A stretch of DNA of 64,000 bases from Toxoplasma gondii ME49. Its lineage: Eukaryota > Apicomplexa > Conoidasida > Eucoccidiorida > Sarcocystidae. Location: assembly GCF_000006565.2 (NCBI RefSeq), contig NC_031477.1, forward strand, positions 3,747,137-3,811,136. The letters are read 5' to 3'. A program made the translations under genes and the position numbers. Below the pieces are notes generated by a model that saw only the letters and a program-made list of their open reading frames with translations, was not told where the DNA came from and made no database searches. Positions within the stretch are counted from its first letter, which is position 1. The number at the start of each line of letters is the position of its first letter. Of the stretch, positions 10,353 to 22,774 are shown piece by piece.

Positions 10353-13300
10353 AACACAGTAGCGCTACAAGACGGCAGTTAACAAGAGATAAAGGGGAAT
10401 AGAGTCTCGAAGAGTGGTGGAACTCAGTGATGAAATGATGCTTCGAGAATCCTGTAAAATAATAAGGCAAGAAGACCAGGGGGGCGCACTTCAAAGGAAA
10501 CGTTCTTACTGGTACCTATATACTGTATCTAACAATGTCTCGAGACAAACGCATTTGAATAGAGAAAAAAATTCCATGAAGTTAAGGACACAGCCGATCC
10601 AGTCTTTTGAGGAGGAAGCCAAACAGACACGTAAGTGAGCTGATTCGATCTTGAAGACATATTTCTGGGCTGCAGATCATTGGATTTTCGTTTAAATCAC
10701 CCGCGGGCGCTCTAGTGACGATACGACGTCCGGAATACCAAACTACTTATCACCTGTCGAATGGCGAGCGTTTCGATCGCCCAGAGATCCGCAGTTGGCA
10801 TTGTTATAGTCATCAACTCCTAAAACTCGCGCAGCAAGCCCAAGACGACTTCTCAAACACACACGCATTTGTTTGTTGACACTTCATTCTGTAATACGAA
10901 TCGGGGTGGATCGCGGCACGAACAGATGCATCCACGTGAAAACATGAAATAAATTTAATGGTCTTCGTCGTCGTAGCTAGAAACACTATATGGAATGCTG
11001 ATAAAAAAGTCTTCAGACAAATCAACCGTAAAGGGCACACCAAAACAGCAAGCTGCCACTGTTACTTCTGTAGCTGCTCGTCAAAGCATGGTCCTCCACC
11101 CTCTTCGAAGGTTCGTCACTAAGTAGATGCCAAGCAGGAATCAGGAAAGGTCGGCAACATGAAAAGCGACCCTTTCATATGGAAACACAGCTGAAGAAGC
11201 ACGCCTTTGGCAAGTATTGTGCCAGCAGATTGACGGAATTTGACGGCGCCGTTCTTCACTCTCTATCCTTCACAATCTACTGTCCGAAACAGGAGAAACA
11301 CGACGTTTGACATCTCTGGTGGAAACTTCATTTTGGCCTACCTGCATTCGCCGCTGACAACTGGAATGAACTTAGCAAACGGGAGAAAGTCGGAAAAAAC
11401 AGAACCTAGGGACGGCGTGAGCAAAGTTGCTTGTGCTTTTAGCGTTGCTCCCGCCGAGAGCGCCGTTTATAAAGCCGATCCACTGTGAGTCGGTTTCTCT
11501 GTGTTACAGTTTCTAGCCACCTTTCCAAGAGTTAGGTTCTACATTCCTGTTCGGCACCAAGAGAGCTTTGTCCCCTTGTCAGTTGAATCTCAACTTTCCG
11601 CAATTTGGAGGACGGGAGCCTGTCGCTCCATCTGTTGCTTTGAGTGACTGGTTCATACGTAAGACACTAGGTGTGTATGAGGTGCACGTATAAAGCACAT
11701 GAGCAATCTTTTGGTGATTGCCTTTTCCACAAAAAAGTAAATGCCTCGGGCTGCGTGAAGCGTGTAACCCCGGGGGCTGCTGCCGCTGGACCATTGAAGT
11801 AATTAACTATCACCAAGTCAGATCGTGAAGGATGACATCTCAAATAAACAAACACTATGAAGAAACAATCTGATACAGAAAGAGTTCCGATGTGTATAAC
11901 AGAAGCCCCCTCGAAACCCAAGGATAAGTGCCGGAGAGGAACCATTATTGTTTTTCCTCATTTGAGTTAGGATTTAACGCATCACTTTCGTGCCTGCGTG
12001 GGACACCTTCTGCAATGTCTATGAAATATTCGTTTCTAAAGTTGTTCTGGCTCAAGATATGGTCGGTGTACCGACGAAGGCGCAACAACAACCCCCGCAT
12101 CCGTTTACGTCCGAACAAGTCCTTCCGACGACTTCCAATCCTGCTGATTTATCCCTCTCAAGTGAGCCGCGTTTGCCAAAATGTCTTGCTATTGCCCGGA
12201 AATAAACTATTCGTAAAGGCTTTCCTGCTCAAGTTCGGCAAAATCAAAGAAGCTGGTGTCATGCTCACCGTATGAGCCTCGCGTCCACACACCTCCGTAT
12301 ATATGCATTGTGGTAAGCGGCAATTACCTGCAGTGATACACAGTACGTTATGCAAATCTAAATATAAGAAGACGGGAAATATGCAAATGTGGAATGTACC
12401 TAGCTCTGCGATACAGAATGAAATGATATCCATGCTTCTTGCCACACAAGGCCCGGCAGAGGCACTCTGATCCCCCCTAGGCGGGGCGAAGACGTGGACA
12501 CCACTTCAGATCGACACACAGGTGCAGACAAGACGAACATCTACCAAAAGGAGAAAAGTGACCTGGATTTTAAAAACCAGTTCCTACATGGGCTTACGAG
12601 GTGAAGTGCCACGATATTGGCACAGCTTCAGACCAAGACAAACAGAGTAAGCGTGCTGGGTGCAGGAGGGCGGATCTCCGTCGCATTCGCATCGTTGCTT
12701 TTGTTTCTGTATCGCTGATAGAGAAGACAGAAACCCCTGTACGTTAAATAATGTCGTTCTCTTCCAAGACAACATGTGGGTTTTCTCAGAGGTGGACCTT
12801 TGGAACCGAAGAAGCACCTCCCGTCTGACAGAGTGTCTCGCAGTTATGTGTGGGAACTATCGCTTCTGAATCATCGAGATTGTGGAAAGAGACAAGAATA
12901 TCCTTTTCTTGCCAAATAGGGGACAATTCAGAAGATTTGTTGTCTCTACGTAGCCGCGAATACTTGAGTTCCCTCTGTCTCGTCTTCCTGTGCGACCGGT
13001 CGGGCTGCAGCACAAAACACGCCCGGCCGTGCATGCATGCCGGATGAGGAAGAAAGCCGAAGTTTGTCGGGTGTGGTGGACAGCTGACTTGTCGAATATC
13101 TCCATTTTGTGTCACGCAGTCCATTAATGTGTCTACGTCTCCCTTGTTTCCTCTTTCCGCCCGTCGTAGGCCACCTTGCAGACGTCGGGAAAACTGCTGT
13201 GGCGCCTCCATCCCTCGTACACCAGAGACCCCTCTGCCTCGCGCGATTTTGTCTCTCCTCCCTCCCTGCTTCCACGTATCTAGCCTCTCATCGACTCTGT

Positions 13301-13398
13301 TTCGCTCCAGACTAAAGGAGTCTCTTTTTCCGCTTCGATTGCCACAGGGCTTCCCCTTAAAACACCAGACTGTCTGCCGCTCTCTCCGTGTGTAGAAA
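10353..13398. other. Divergent intergenic region (nucleotidyltransferase / succinyl-CoA synthetase)
   Basis: About 3 kb separates two genes transcribed away from each other, so both promoters and 5' leaders should lie here. Open frames are short (the largest near 11928-12275 and 12786-13211), overlap on both strands and resemble no family I know. The last few hundred bases before 13399 are rich in CTC/TTC, as is common in front of coccidian genes. I see no TATA-like element that I would defend. Confidence 0.6.
13030..13040. promoter_or_regulatory. Overlapping TGCATGC motifs
   Basis: Two overlapping TGCATGC words sit about 360 bp upstream of the succinyl-CoA synthetase alpha ATG. TGCATGC is a palindrome-cored word reported as enriched in Toxoplasma promoters and is a plausible AP2-factor site. 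A regulatory role here is inference from position only. Confidence 0.35.
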
Positions 13399-16300
13399 AT
13401 GGCTGCGTCGATTCTTCGTGCCGCTCAAAATGGCGTCATTTTCCGCCATCTGAAAACTTCCGAAATCACCCAGGTAAGTGAAGGTACGCTCGATTCGGAT
13501 CTCGCAAAACGCAAACAGGAAGGTAACGTATTCGCAACATCACTATTCACAAACTCTGTTTTGCAGAAAACCAGGCAGATCGATCGTCCCCCCCTCCCAC
13601 TCCCCCCGGTGCATGAAGCAATCTCCACCGTTTCTCTTTGGTCGTCTTCCGAATTCACCCTCCTAAACTTAGCCTCAAGAGGAATGCGTGTTGAAACGGC
13701 TTTCCCGCTGTTCTCCGCAGCGCTGGTCCTCTACGGCACGCGTCTTCGTAGACAAAAACACCAAAGTCATTTGCCAGGGGCTCACTGGCAAACAGGTAGG
13801 CAACAAAACTGGGCATCATTCCCTGTCAGAAATACTCTTCATGCAATCGAACGTGTTTGACTTCAAGATCACACGCTTTTCTCAGTTGCACCGACGGATC
13901 AGGTATTTTTGTGTCCCCATAGCATAGCACAGATATTTTGTGTTCCGTTTTCTCACGCGCATCTGTGCCCTCTAGGCGGTAGGGTTTGCGAATCACAAGC
14001 ATTTCTTCTTCTATGCGTAATCGTGGACGCCTTAGAATGACAAGGTTGGAGCAGCACTTTTTCCGCATGCGTAAAAGTGCCCGTGGTATATGCGGCTGTG
14101 AGGCATTCTGTCTTCAAGGTGTAAAGGAAAATAAACCGAACTTGTCTGTTTTTATTCTTTCCTTGCAGGGTTCCTTTCACACAGAACAGTGCCTTGCTTA
14201 TGGAACGCAGTTTGTCGGCGGTGTCAACCCCTCCAAGAAAGGTTCCACTTGGCAGTCCAGCGACGGGAAATTTTCCTTGCCTGTCTTCGGCACTGTGAAG
14301 GAGGTGAGTTTCGTTTTGTTGTGCTTGCATACTTAATTGGGCAGAAGTGAGCAGACCGTTTGTAGAAGCAGATGTCTGTATGTGTGGACTGAGGCGACCC
14401 CTGCAGTCCAGATGTCAATAATCAAACATGAACTTCGGGAGGACACACGCTCTGCTCGAAAACCATCGAAATTCTAGTTCTCTAGTTGTCAGTCGGCACT
14501 TTTGTATATCAAGTACAGACACTCCCGTGGCGGTGGGATACGTGGTGGGATCGACGGTCGAGGAACATCTTGGATTTCTGCGGCGCAGACACAGACTCCG
14601 TCTCCATTGCCTTCATAGCTCCGGGGGTGTGTAGAGCGGGACAGCAAGAAGGGAGAAGGAGGCGGATAAGGGATAGACGCCTCTTCAGCAAAGCACCTTG
14701 TTCCACACCCGCAGTCCCATAGCCGTGTTTATCGGCATTCTAGCCTCCAAATTATCGCGGATAACGCTCCTTGCTCACACAGGCGAGTGCATGCGCCGAT
14801 GCGTATTGAAAAGCGCAGCGTCCCCATGCGTCTCTCCTCTTGTGTCGATAGTCCTGACAGCTGTGACGGGCACTCCTTCAAACAATGCGATTCGAACGCC
14901 GCTTCGATGGCTGGTGTAATTCCATTGCTGGAGCCACTGTCTTGCTGGGGCTATCTTGCAGTCTATGTTTGTAGCCTAGTGGAGTGTGCTTGGCATTTTT
15001 ACAGGCGAAAGAAGCGACAGGATGCGACGCATCCATGATTTTCGTGCCACCCCCCTTCGCTGCGCAAGCCATCATGGACTGCATTGCCGAGGAGATTCCT
15101 TTGGCTGTTTGCATCACTGAAGGCATTCCCCAGCAAGACATGGTCCGCGTCAAACAGGCGCTCCTGTCTCAGAACAAAACGCGCCTCATTGGGCCGAACT
15201 GCCCTGGCATTATCAAACCCGGTGAATGCAAAATCGGCATCATGCCTGGCTACATCCACGCAAAAGGCAAAATCGGTGAGTTTCTGCGACGCTCAGTTCG
15301 TCCAAGCAACGCATTCGAGCCATGCGAACTGGTCACCGCGCATGTGTATTTCTACCGTCTGCCTGATCTATCGGTGTGCCTTTTCTCCCTGCACCACACA
15401 CGAAGGGCTACGGTATCCTTTGTTTGCCCCGCAAAACCATGTGTGTTTACAGAGTTTTTTTGTTTGGTGTGGTTTCCTCAGAATTCCCCAATTCCCAGGT
15501 GGTAACACGTGCTTGTGTTTTTTTGGGGGGTGGGGGGGTGGGGGGGGGAAGGGAGGGGCTTCATGTGTACATGGCTGTTTGAGAGATGTGTGCGTGCAGT
15601 TGCTGTTTCTGCATGCGTTGCCGGGTTCGGGACCAGTACGCGGCCGTTTAGTTTTGCGTCACTGGCACACTTCCGCACCATGGCGTTCAAATATCCGAAG
15701 ACGGCACATCTGCGTAGCCTGTTCGTGTGCAACAGCCTCTCGTGATGAGTCGATTACGACTGCCATGCTAATTTGGATTGGGTGGATGTGGCGACGTTTC
15801 GTTGGCACACACTCAATGAAAAGAAAACGTAGGCCCTCGTTCCAAGGGCGCTCTGACTGAGGCGGCTGCTCTCCTCTGGTGTATCAGAATTGTGCTATAC
15901 TTCTTTCTGCACTCACTGGTTCCCTTTGTTCATTGGAGACAGAGTCCTCGCCTTGTGTCTGCCTCCGGGACGAGCTGGAAGAGATGCTGTGGCGAGCGAG
16001 TGAACCTTGGGAATTTCCTGCTACCTTTTTTCGAGCGTCATTCACAGGTGTTGTCAGCCGAAGCGGCACACTGACATACGAGGCTGTCAACCAGACAACT
16101 CAGACTGGTCTGGGTCAGTCCACTTGCGTCGGTATCGGTGGGGACCCGTTTAATGGCACGAACTTCATCGACTGCCTGGAGCGCTTCGTCAACGACCCCG
16201 AAACCAAAGGTAAACGATCTAGGTCATGATCTTGTTGATAATTGGACGCACCTGGATTGCCCAGAAAGGTGACGGTGGGGGTGCTTTCTTCTTGTGCAAG

Positions 16301-16934
16301 AGACAAAAGTGTTTTGTAGCGACTGGGAACTGTTCAACACATTGTCTGTATCACCCGTGAAAGGGTTTGATTGGAAGAACGGCATTTTCGATTTCGTTTG
16401 TTGCCGTTGCCGACATGCGCCTGATTATTCTCGAGGCGGCAAAGGCAAGCGTTCCGACCGTCAGGAATTTTGGGGGGGATATTGGATGCCCGACTTCATA
16501 GTTTGCAACACCACCAACTGCTCTTGTGTGCAGGCATTGTACTCATTGGAGAGATCGGTGGATCCGCCGAGGAAGAAGCTGCGGCCTGGCTGAAAGGTGA
16601 GAAGATCAACGACACTGGGTCTGAGAGGGTTGAAAGGGATGTGCAGATTCCGTGGTTTTTATGTGTCAGAATCGTCGCACGCCTTCCCGTTTCGATTGTG
16701 TCTATGTTCGCAGAGCACAACAAGGAGCAGAAACCTGTCGTGAGCTTCATTGCGGGTCTCACGGCACCTCCCGGCCGGCGGATGGGTCATGCAGGAGCCA
16801 TCGTGAGCGGCGGTAAAGGAACTGCCGAAGGAAAGATCGCTGCTTTGGAAGATGCAGGGGTTCATGTCGTGAGAAACCCCGCTGCTATGGGCCAGAAGAT
16901 GCTGGAAGTGATGCAGGCGGCCGGCCTTCACTGA
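13399..16934 (+). CDS. Succinyl-CoA synthetase alpha subunit, mitochondrial
   Basis: Catalyses succinyl-CoA + NDP + Pi to succinate + CoA + NTP with the beta subunit, in the mitochondrial TCA cycle. Seven exons: 13399-13473, 13721-13795, 14169-14303, 15005-15275, 16048-16209, 16534-16596 and 16714-16934. They sum to 1,002 nt (333 residues), the normal family length, and all six GT-AG introns keep phase (0, 0, 0, 1, 1, 1). The first exon is Arg-containing and poor in acidic residues, like a mitochondrial presequence. CoA-binding landmarks include [24 protein letters not shown], and [36 protein letters not shown] and [17 protein letters not shown] follow. The phosphohistidine loop is [20 protein letters not shown] in the last exon, with the active His intact. 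The stop is TGA at 16932-16934. No anomaly apart from a G-rich stretch in intron 4. Confidence 0.97.
15525..15558 (+). repeat. G-tract cluster in succinyl-CoA synthetase intron 4
   Basis: Five G runs of 6, 7, 9, 3 and 4 bases follow one another with single T or one to two A spacers on the coding strand. This is a G-quadruplex-capable sequence inside the intron at 15276-16047. Confidence 0.8.
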
Positions 16935-17480
16935 CAGCCTCGAGTCTCTTCGACCCCGGAGTGTGTGTCTCCAAAAAGGCGTGGGCGTTCACACGGATCT
17001 TGGCGTGTTTTCTTTTGACAATGCTACTCAAGCCTGGTGTTTCCTTCCGGTTCTGCGTTTGCTGTTACCGGAGCGAAACGACTGTAAGCATGTTGTCTTG
17101 TAAAGTTGAGATTTGTACAAGGCCTGACCGCACTGGTTGCCCGCCTGCACCATCCCACCGACATGGGAAGATTGCACGGTCGTTCAATACTGGCTTCTGA
17201 GATTCGGCGAGGTTGTCACGTCATTGTTTCCATGGGTGCCGTCGAACGAGTGTACTGACGTGTGTACTCTCTCAGAGAAGTTAACGTTATGGCATGTGTC
17301 GATAACACACTGAATCTCAACATCTTCGCTACGCGGCAGAACCCTTCTTGAAACCTTTCCAGCTCGGCCGCTCTATGCCAACATGCCACCTGATAGAAAG
17401 TAACACCGTTTAAAAACTCATTAACGAAGCGCGAAACGAGCGACCCCGAACACACTTGCTTCCTTCTCCCAATCCCATCT
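16935..17480. other. Convergent 3' spacer
   Basis: The spacer lies between the stop of succinyl-CoA synthetase alpha (plus) and the inferred stop of the UBE3D-like gene (minus), so it should hold both 3' UTRs and polyadenylation regions. I see no further gene. The 79-codon minus frame at 17216-17455 is not supported by any motif. Confidence 0.55.
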
Positions 17481-20400
17481 TCACAGGGGTGAGGCCGGAG
17501 GAAGTGGAAGATAGGAAACTGTGTGTTCTGTCGACAAGGATATCTTCACTGGTGAGGTTTCGTATAGTCTCGCGTTACGGCGCAGCTCATCGAGCAATTC
17601 TTCAAATGGTATACTTGGAAGCTTCAGACTGTGCGATGTTGAGTCAGTCCTGGCTTGAGGTGACACAATTGCCCGAAATAGCACCTGTGCAGAACAGACG
17701 CAGCAATATCGACAGACAGAATCACGAACTGAACTATCTTTGGACTTCTGTAATTAGAGCATCATGAGTGGTGGCTAGCCGCATTAACGTCTTACTTTCA
17801 TGGCCCGCTGAAACTGTTGGAAAGGCGCGTATCCCAGCGCCTCTGATGCAGCGCGGTCGGTAACCTGAGCTTCCTCGATGACGAGGGGGAAGAACTCCCT
17901 GACAACGATGGTCAACTCCAGGGAGGCGATCTTGGACATTTCGCTGGAGCAACACGACCCTGTATCTTTTGCTTTGTCTTCCTCACCCTTATCTCTCTCC
18001 ACAAGAAATTTGTGGATACCGGCTTTCTTACAAAGACGTTCTATGCTTCCCGCGATCAGACATACTTCAGTGTGACGCCAAAATACATCTGAAAAAGCTT
18101 TTTTTGGGCGGAGCTGCTGCACATACACCTTGTGTTTGAGGAAGCAAGCTTCTGCCAGTTCACAACTTTCAGCCGATCCCTGTGATTTGCCTGAGAGGCA
18201 AGATGTGCCTGACGAGTCAGCATGATCCACTTCATGTTGGTGTATACAGTGCAGATGGTTTTCAGCTTCAGTTCTGCTTTTGCGGAACGCGGACGTCCTT
18301 GTGGGGTAACCAACCGTCGAGCCACAAGAGTTGCAAAAAATTTTATCTGAACACGGAAAACAAATTCCTCAAGCAAGTATGGTAAAGGCATAGTCATAAA
18401 ATGCCCTGAAGTTGATCCGCTTGCACGCATTTCTTACCTCGGTTGATCCGAACAGTCTCTGCATCAATATCAACCGGCGACAAAGCAATGTGATCGGTTC
18501 CAACGCATATTCTGGAGGCACACAACAACACACCTTGTGCAAAGTGTTGCAGAAGAGCTATCTATCACACTCACTCTAGCAGCGTGAGTTTCTAGTGGAA
18601 AGAGACTTCTCTAACCGGTTCGGCTTTGCAAGAAGGGCCGCTTTTGTGACTGGCACTGGTGAACATTCTTCACAAGCCTGAAAAAAAACCAAAGAAACCG
18701 GACAGTATACATTGGACTACGCAGGCACAGCGAACTTCGTCTTAGAGATTGCTGCCTGACAACAGGACGTACCACAGCCTCGCTCATCTCTGTCCACAGA
18801 GTCGATGGCAGTGCGAGTACATCAGGAGTTGCGACGCTTGCCATGGTCTTCTTGCACCGCCTGCAATGTTCCAGACCACATAAGGGCACAATGTACGGCA
18901 GCTTACGATCGATAGAACCTCGCAGTCAGTTATATTCTTCCACCTGCTTACTTGCATTGCAGCCGGAACGGCTTGAGATACCGGAGGAGCTTCACTTCAT
19001 TCTGTTCCGAAATCATCGTCAGCGGGCATAGTCGTGAGGCGAGTGTTAGAGAAAGCTTGAGGTAGAAACCTGGGCAACAGCCATATTTCCCAAGTTCAGA
19101 AAAGGAGGTAATGCGGAAACTAGAAATTCTGGTGGGCAATTGAAAAACGAAATATGTCCCGGAGTCACCCGCCACTTCGTGGTCAGTGCTTGACTGGTCT
19201 GGTGCCGGATCCGCTCGCGGAGTTGCCTGCCTAGTGGCATCTTCGGTCATCGCTGAAGTTCCCTGCTGCTCCTGTCCTTTGAAGGTATTTGCGCCATCGT
19301 CAGTAGTGGCAAATTTGTATGGGAATATATAGAGTCCGAAAGTATGCCCGCCTGTGCACGGCATTTCTTTCAGGTAAACATGCGGTCGCTTGCGGCCCGA
19401 CAAGCCATCACCTGGAGGTTTGTCTGCAGTGGCCGCACAGTTTCCTGAGCGGCAGTTGGAGCGCTCACGTGGTGAAGTCACCCATCTTGGCTTCGCTAAA
19501 GTCAGAGATGCAAACTCGCTAAGAAGATCTGTCGAAACTTGGTCGGTTTCTTCAGGGTTCACTAAACCGGCAGCCGGCAGCCGTGCCTGGTTGGCAGGAA
19601 TGAACGCGACTGCATTGGCCCGGCAAGCAAATGGGAAAAGTTCAATGACACACGTCATTAGTATGACTAGTGAATTGACATTTTTTCTAGGAAAGGGGGC
19701 ACGAAGGGTTTTCAGACAAAAGGCCACAGCTGGCCAGTTGTCAGAGCATGCGCATGCCGCTGTGCATCGAAACGAAACTTCACTGGGGAACCACCAACAA
19801 ACATTTTCTGCAGGTTCACAAAATTCGCCGTCGCTATTCCGACACTTTTAATGCGGGTGAACATCGCTCTGCTTGAAACTGGGGTGCACGGTTAAAACCG
19901 GTTCGACGCCCTCGGGACTCTAGAATCAAAATAATTCACATGCAAACCCACATGCAACATGCAAGACAGGGCGGCGTACCTTCTCAACGTGAATGGTAAC
20001 ACCACCCTCCGATGGTTTCTCAACGACTTGTTCTAGGACCTGTTGCAGCAAGCATGAGCTGCATCCACATGCTACGAAGAAGCATCAAGTAAGACCACCT
20101 ACTTCACGCTCCTCTTCCTCAACGGTTGGTTCACCGGACACTTCGTTCCGCATGGCACCTTTGTGCAGGCAGAGGATTTGTTCAGACAGAGCCATCCACT
20201 GAAGCAAACGCTCCTAATGACGATGCCTTTTCCTTATTTGGTGAATAGCCTTACCCATGCGTCTCTGCAGTTCTCGTTGTCACAGCTGAAAATAAGAATA
20301 GCTACGCCTAATATGAAAAAGTATCCAAGGAGGCACACGTTACCACAGGATCTCGGCATCCCTTGACGCGGGTTTGATTGACAGACAAGTCTTATGATAT

Positions 20401-20778
20401 GGCACAATGTGTACCGGAGTCTCGATGGCGTCTGACCGAAGAGGATTCGTGAACAAATGCTGACGACTGCCTTCAGTTGGAATCGGTTCCTACCGAGAGC
20501 GATCCGTGCTGTTTCCTTGTTGCCTCTGCGAGAAATTCAGTGAATAGTTCACAACCAAGGTACAGGAATCAAATGACCCACCTAAAAAGCTGAAGGCAGT
20601 CTTTTTTCAAAACTGCAGTGACTTGGCATCCTTGAGCAAAATCTGTTGGGTCAGTGACACGGAACAAGATTCCTCGATGACCTCGCGAGCAAGGTTCCCC
20701 GATATTCAAAGGAATGGCAGCGTGTGCAAGGGCGCCGACAACCCACAGAGAGAGAGGGAAAATCAAAACCGACTTCAT
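17481..20778 (-). CDS. UBE3D/HECT_2-like E2-binding protein with PH-like N-terminal exons (model partly tentative)
   Basis: Proposed exons: 20582-20778, 20255-20285, 20103-20198, 19980-20039, 18952-19844, 18773-18860, 18438-18561, 17796-18346 and 17481-17621 (about 726 residues, all phases fit). Exon junction 5/6 restores LQCKRCKK, a C-x2-C pair followed by LALPSTLWTEM. Exon 7 has RICVGTDHIALSPVD, exon 8 starts DKIFCNSCGSTVGY, and the last exon has LPSIPFEELL. This order (Cys pair, LP-x3-W, C-x-G-x-D, Cys pair, terminal LP-x4-LL) is what I recall of human UBE3D, which binds ubiquitin-conjugating enzymes. Exons 1-3 differ: IPLNIGEP, ILFRVTDP, LKKDCLQLFSCDNENC and RDAWWMALSEQI look like the last strands and helix of a PH domain. 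The tentative ATG at 20776-20778 gives a hydrophobic, signal-like N-terminus, so upstream exons may be missing. The 63-nt intron at 20040-20102 is unusually short, so two adjacent genes remain possible. Exon 6/7 and 8/9 borders are the least certain. Confidence 0.6.
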
Positions 20779-22774
20779 TGTGATCAAAGTTTTGGTCAAT
20801 ACCGTTCTTCGTCAGCGGTGCTTTATGCACCGACTAAACGGCCACTGTTCCGTCAGATGGGCTGCGGTTGTAGAGTGTACGAACAGCTCTCGAATTGGAT
20901 GCTCCATGGCACAGTCTGGTTTAGTCAACAGTAGCCGCCGAGCCCTGTAGATTCTTTCTGCTGGTTGGCTGGAGAGACGGGGCCAAGGTTTTGCACTGGA
21001 TAATTTGGATCTCCCTTCAGCAGGATACACAGACTTATCGCTGCTGCTGCCCATGAGAGTTGCTTACAGAGTATCGACTCGTGAGTTTGGAGCGTTCCAC
21101 TCTCGCATACTGCACAGCGGCTCAAGTTACATATAGCGTGGGCCGTGGACCATCCTGCCCTTTTTTTGCCGCTTTCATCTGTAAAATGACATTATGGCTC
21201 CATAGGCCTTCCTACGCATGTTTTTGTGCATACTGGGAACCCTTTATCACAATAAGGAACTACAGTCGCACAACGCACTCTCTAATACGGCAACCTCGGA
21301 GAGGTTAAGCTTGCTCTTTCGGTACAAATAACTTTTCACTTATCATGCGGGGCAACTGCGACCCTGAGGATAGAATCAGAATGCTCACGCATGCATTCAA
21401 CACGAAGGCTGCTGCACGGGCGATGGAAAAACATGGAGTTTCCCGTCTTTCCCCAGCTTCCATCCATTGAATGCACACGGCGCTTTTCAACAGGGATGAG
21501 TTGACCAGCACGGCTCATCCAGCATGGTTCTCCCGAGCTAATGCCGATCCAGAAATAACGTTAAGGTAAGGAACGTCCACGTCTACCTTGTGATGACACC
21601 GCTGTGCAACAACGTGGCCCTATCATCTGCACAGTTTCCCAATGTAAATTGCGGTTTAAGAAAGCCGTGGATCAACCGAACGTTTGCCGTCCTTCTGCTC
21701 AGGAAGAGACTCTAGATACCTGTAAGGACGCTGGTGCTTTGTCTGTGGCCAGACAGAACCGGAAAGACTCCACCGCTTTAACCCACACAGGCTGTTACAG
21801 CAATATAATTTCCGTGGGCACGCACTGTGTCTTCATATCTGTGTTCCCTGGGAAAATGGCATTATAGTCGATTCCTCCTCAGCGAGTACCGAGAGAACTA
21901 CCGTTCGAACATCTTAGCATCCGTACTCAACAAATAGAACTACACCGGGCGAATGACGGACCATTTTGCCGCACTGTCTTGGTAAGTCGAACTTGAGCGT
22001 CTTCCAGTGAATGCCTTGCATGCTATGATGACACGGTAGCTTCTATCACTCAGCATCGCCCCTGTGATTTTGCCCCCCATCTGCGTTCCGACCTCACGTG
22101 CTCATCGTCAGTAGCCTACACTCAATCACTTGTCACTGATCAACGAATGCCACCCGTGCCGGTCCGCTCTGCAAATGTGAACTACTGTTGCAAGGTACAG
22201 AGATTGACAAAGTTTGAGATACATCCAACTTAGTTTTTAGACGCCTGGTTGCAGCAAGTGTAGCATTCCACCAAGCGAGATTGTATAAGAGAAGTCGTAT
22301 CACCGATGAAGAACGTTTCTAGCCTGTCGAAAACCGACATGCCATTTTCCAAAAATACTGTGTGAAGGCAACTATTCAGCTGACCGTTTTCACCTGAATG
22401 CTTGTTTGTACAACTTTTCCCTGTTCACGGAGACTCGTGTCCGATTCTGGACGACAAACCTACTGTCCCGCTGCCATCGTACTGCTGTTTTTGATTCGAG
22501 ACATCGCACCACAAGCCATACCTGGGCGCGTGCCCGAAGGAACCGAGCACGAGAACAAAATGCAAACAAATGGAGACCGCTTATGCATTCGGCTCCGTCC
22601 TTTCAACTGTAGGCCGCATGTTTTCATTTTCCTCTTCACACACACCCCCACCCACGTTGCAACACTCTACGAACCTGTCCGCGGCTACTATTTCCCGACA
22701 CCTGCTCGTCCATAAACATCGCTACTGCAGAGGCTTGGCGATCCAGTCTCAACAGTGGTCACTCGATTTCGCTC
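20779..22774. other. Spacer upstream of the UBE3D-like gene
   Basis: The interval should contain the promoter, and possibly undetected small 5' exons, of the minus-strand PH/UBE3D-like gene, plus the 3' UTR of the coiled-coil gene. A possible small minus exon at about 21065-21105 has a good acceptor-like and donor-like flank (GTAAGC) but no recognisable peptide. Otherwise I see nothing convincing on either strand. Confidence 0.5.

Noticed and set aside
20697..20778. Secretory signal peptide at the start of the UBE3D-like gene
   Set aside because: The hydrophobic stretch is real, but what follows looks like PH strands, and an E2-binding protein should not be secreted. It may be a start-site artefact, so I did not call the protein secreted.
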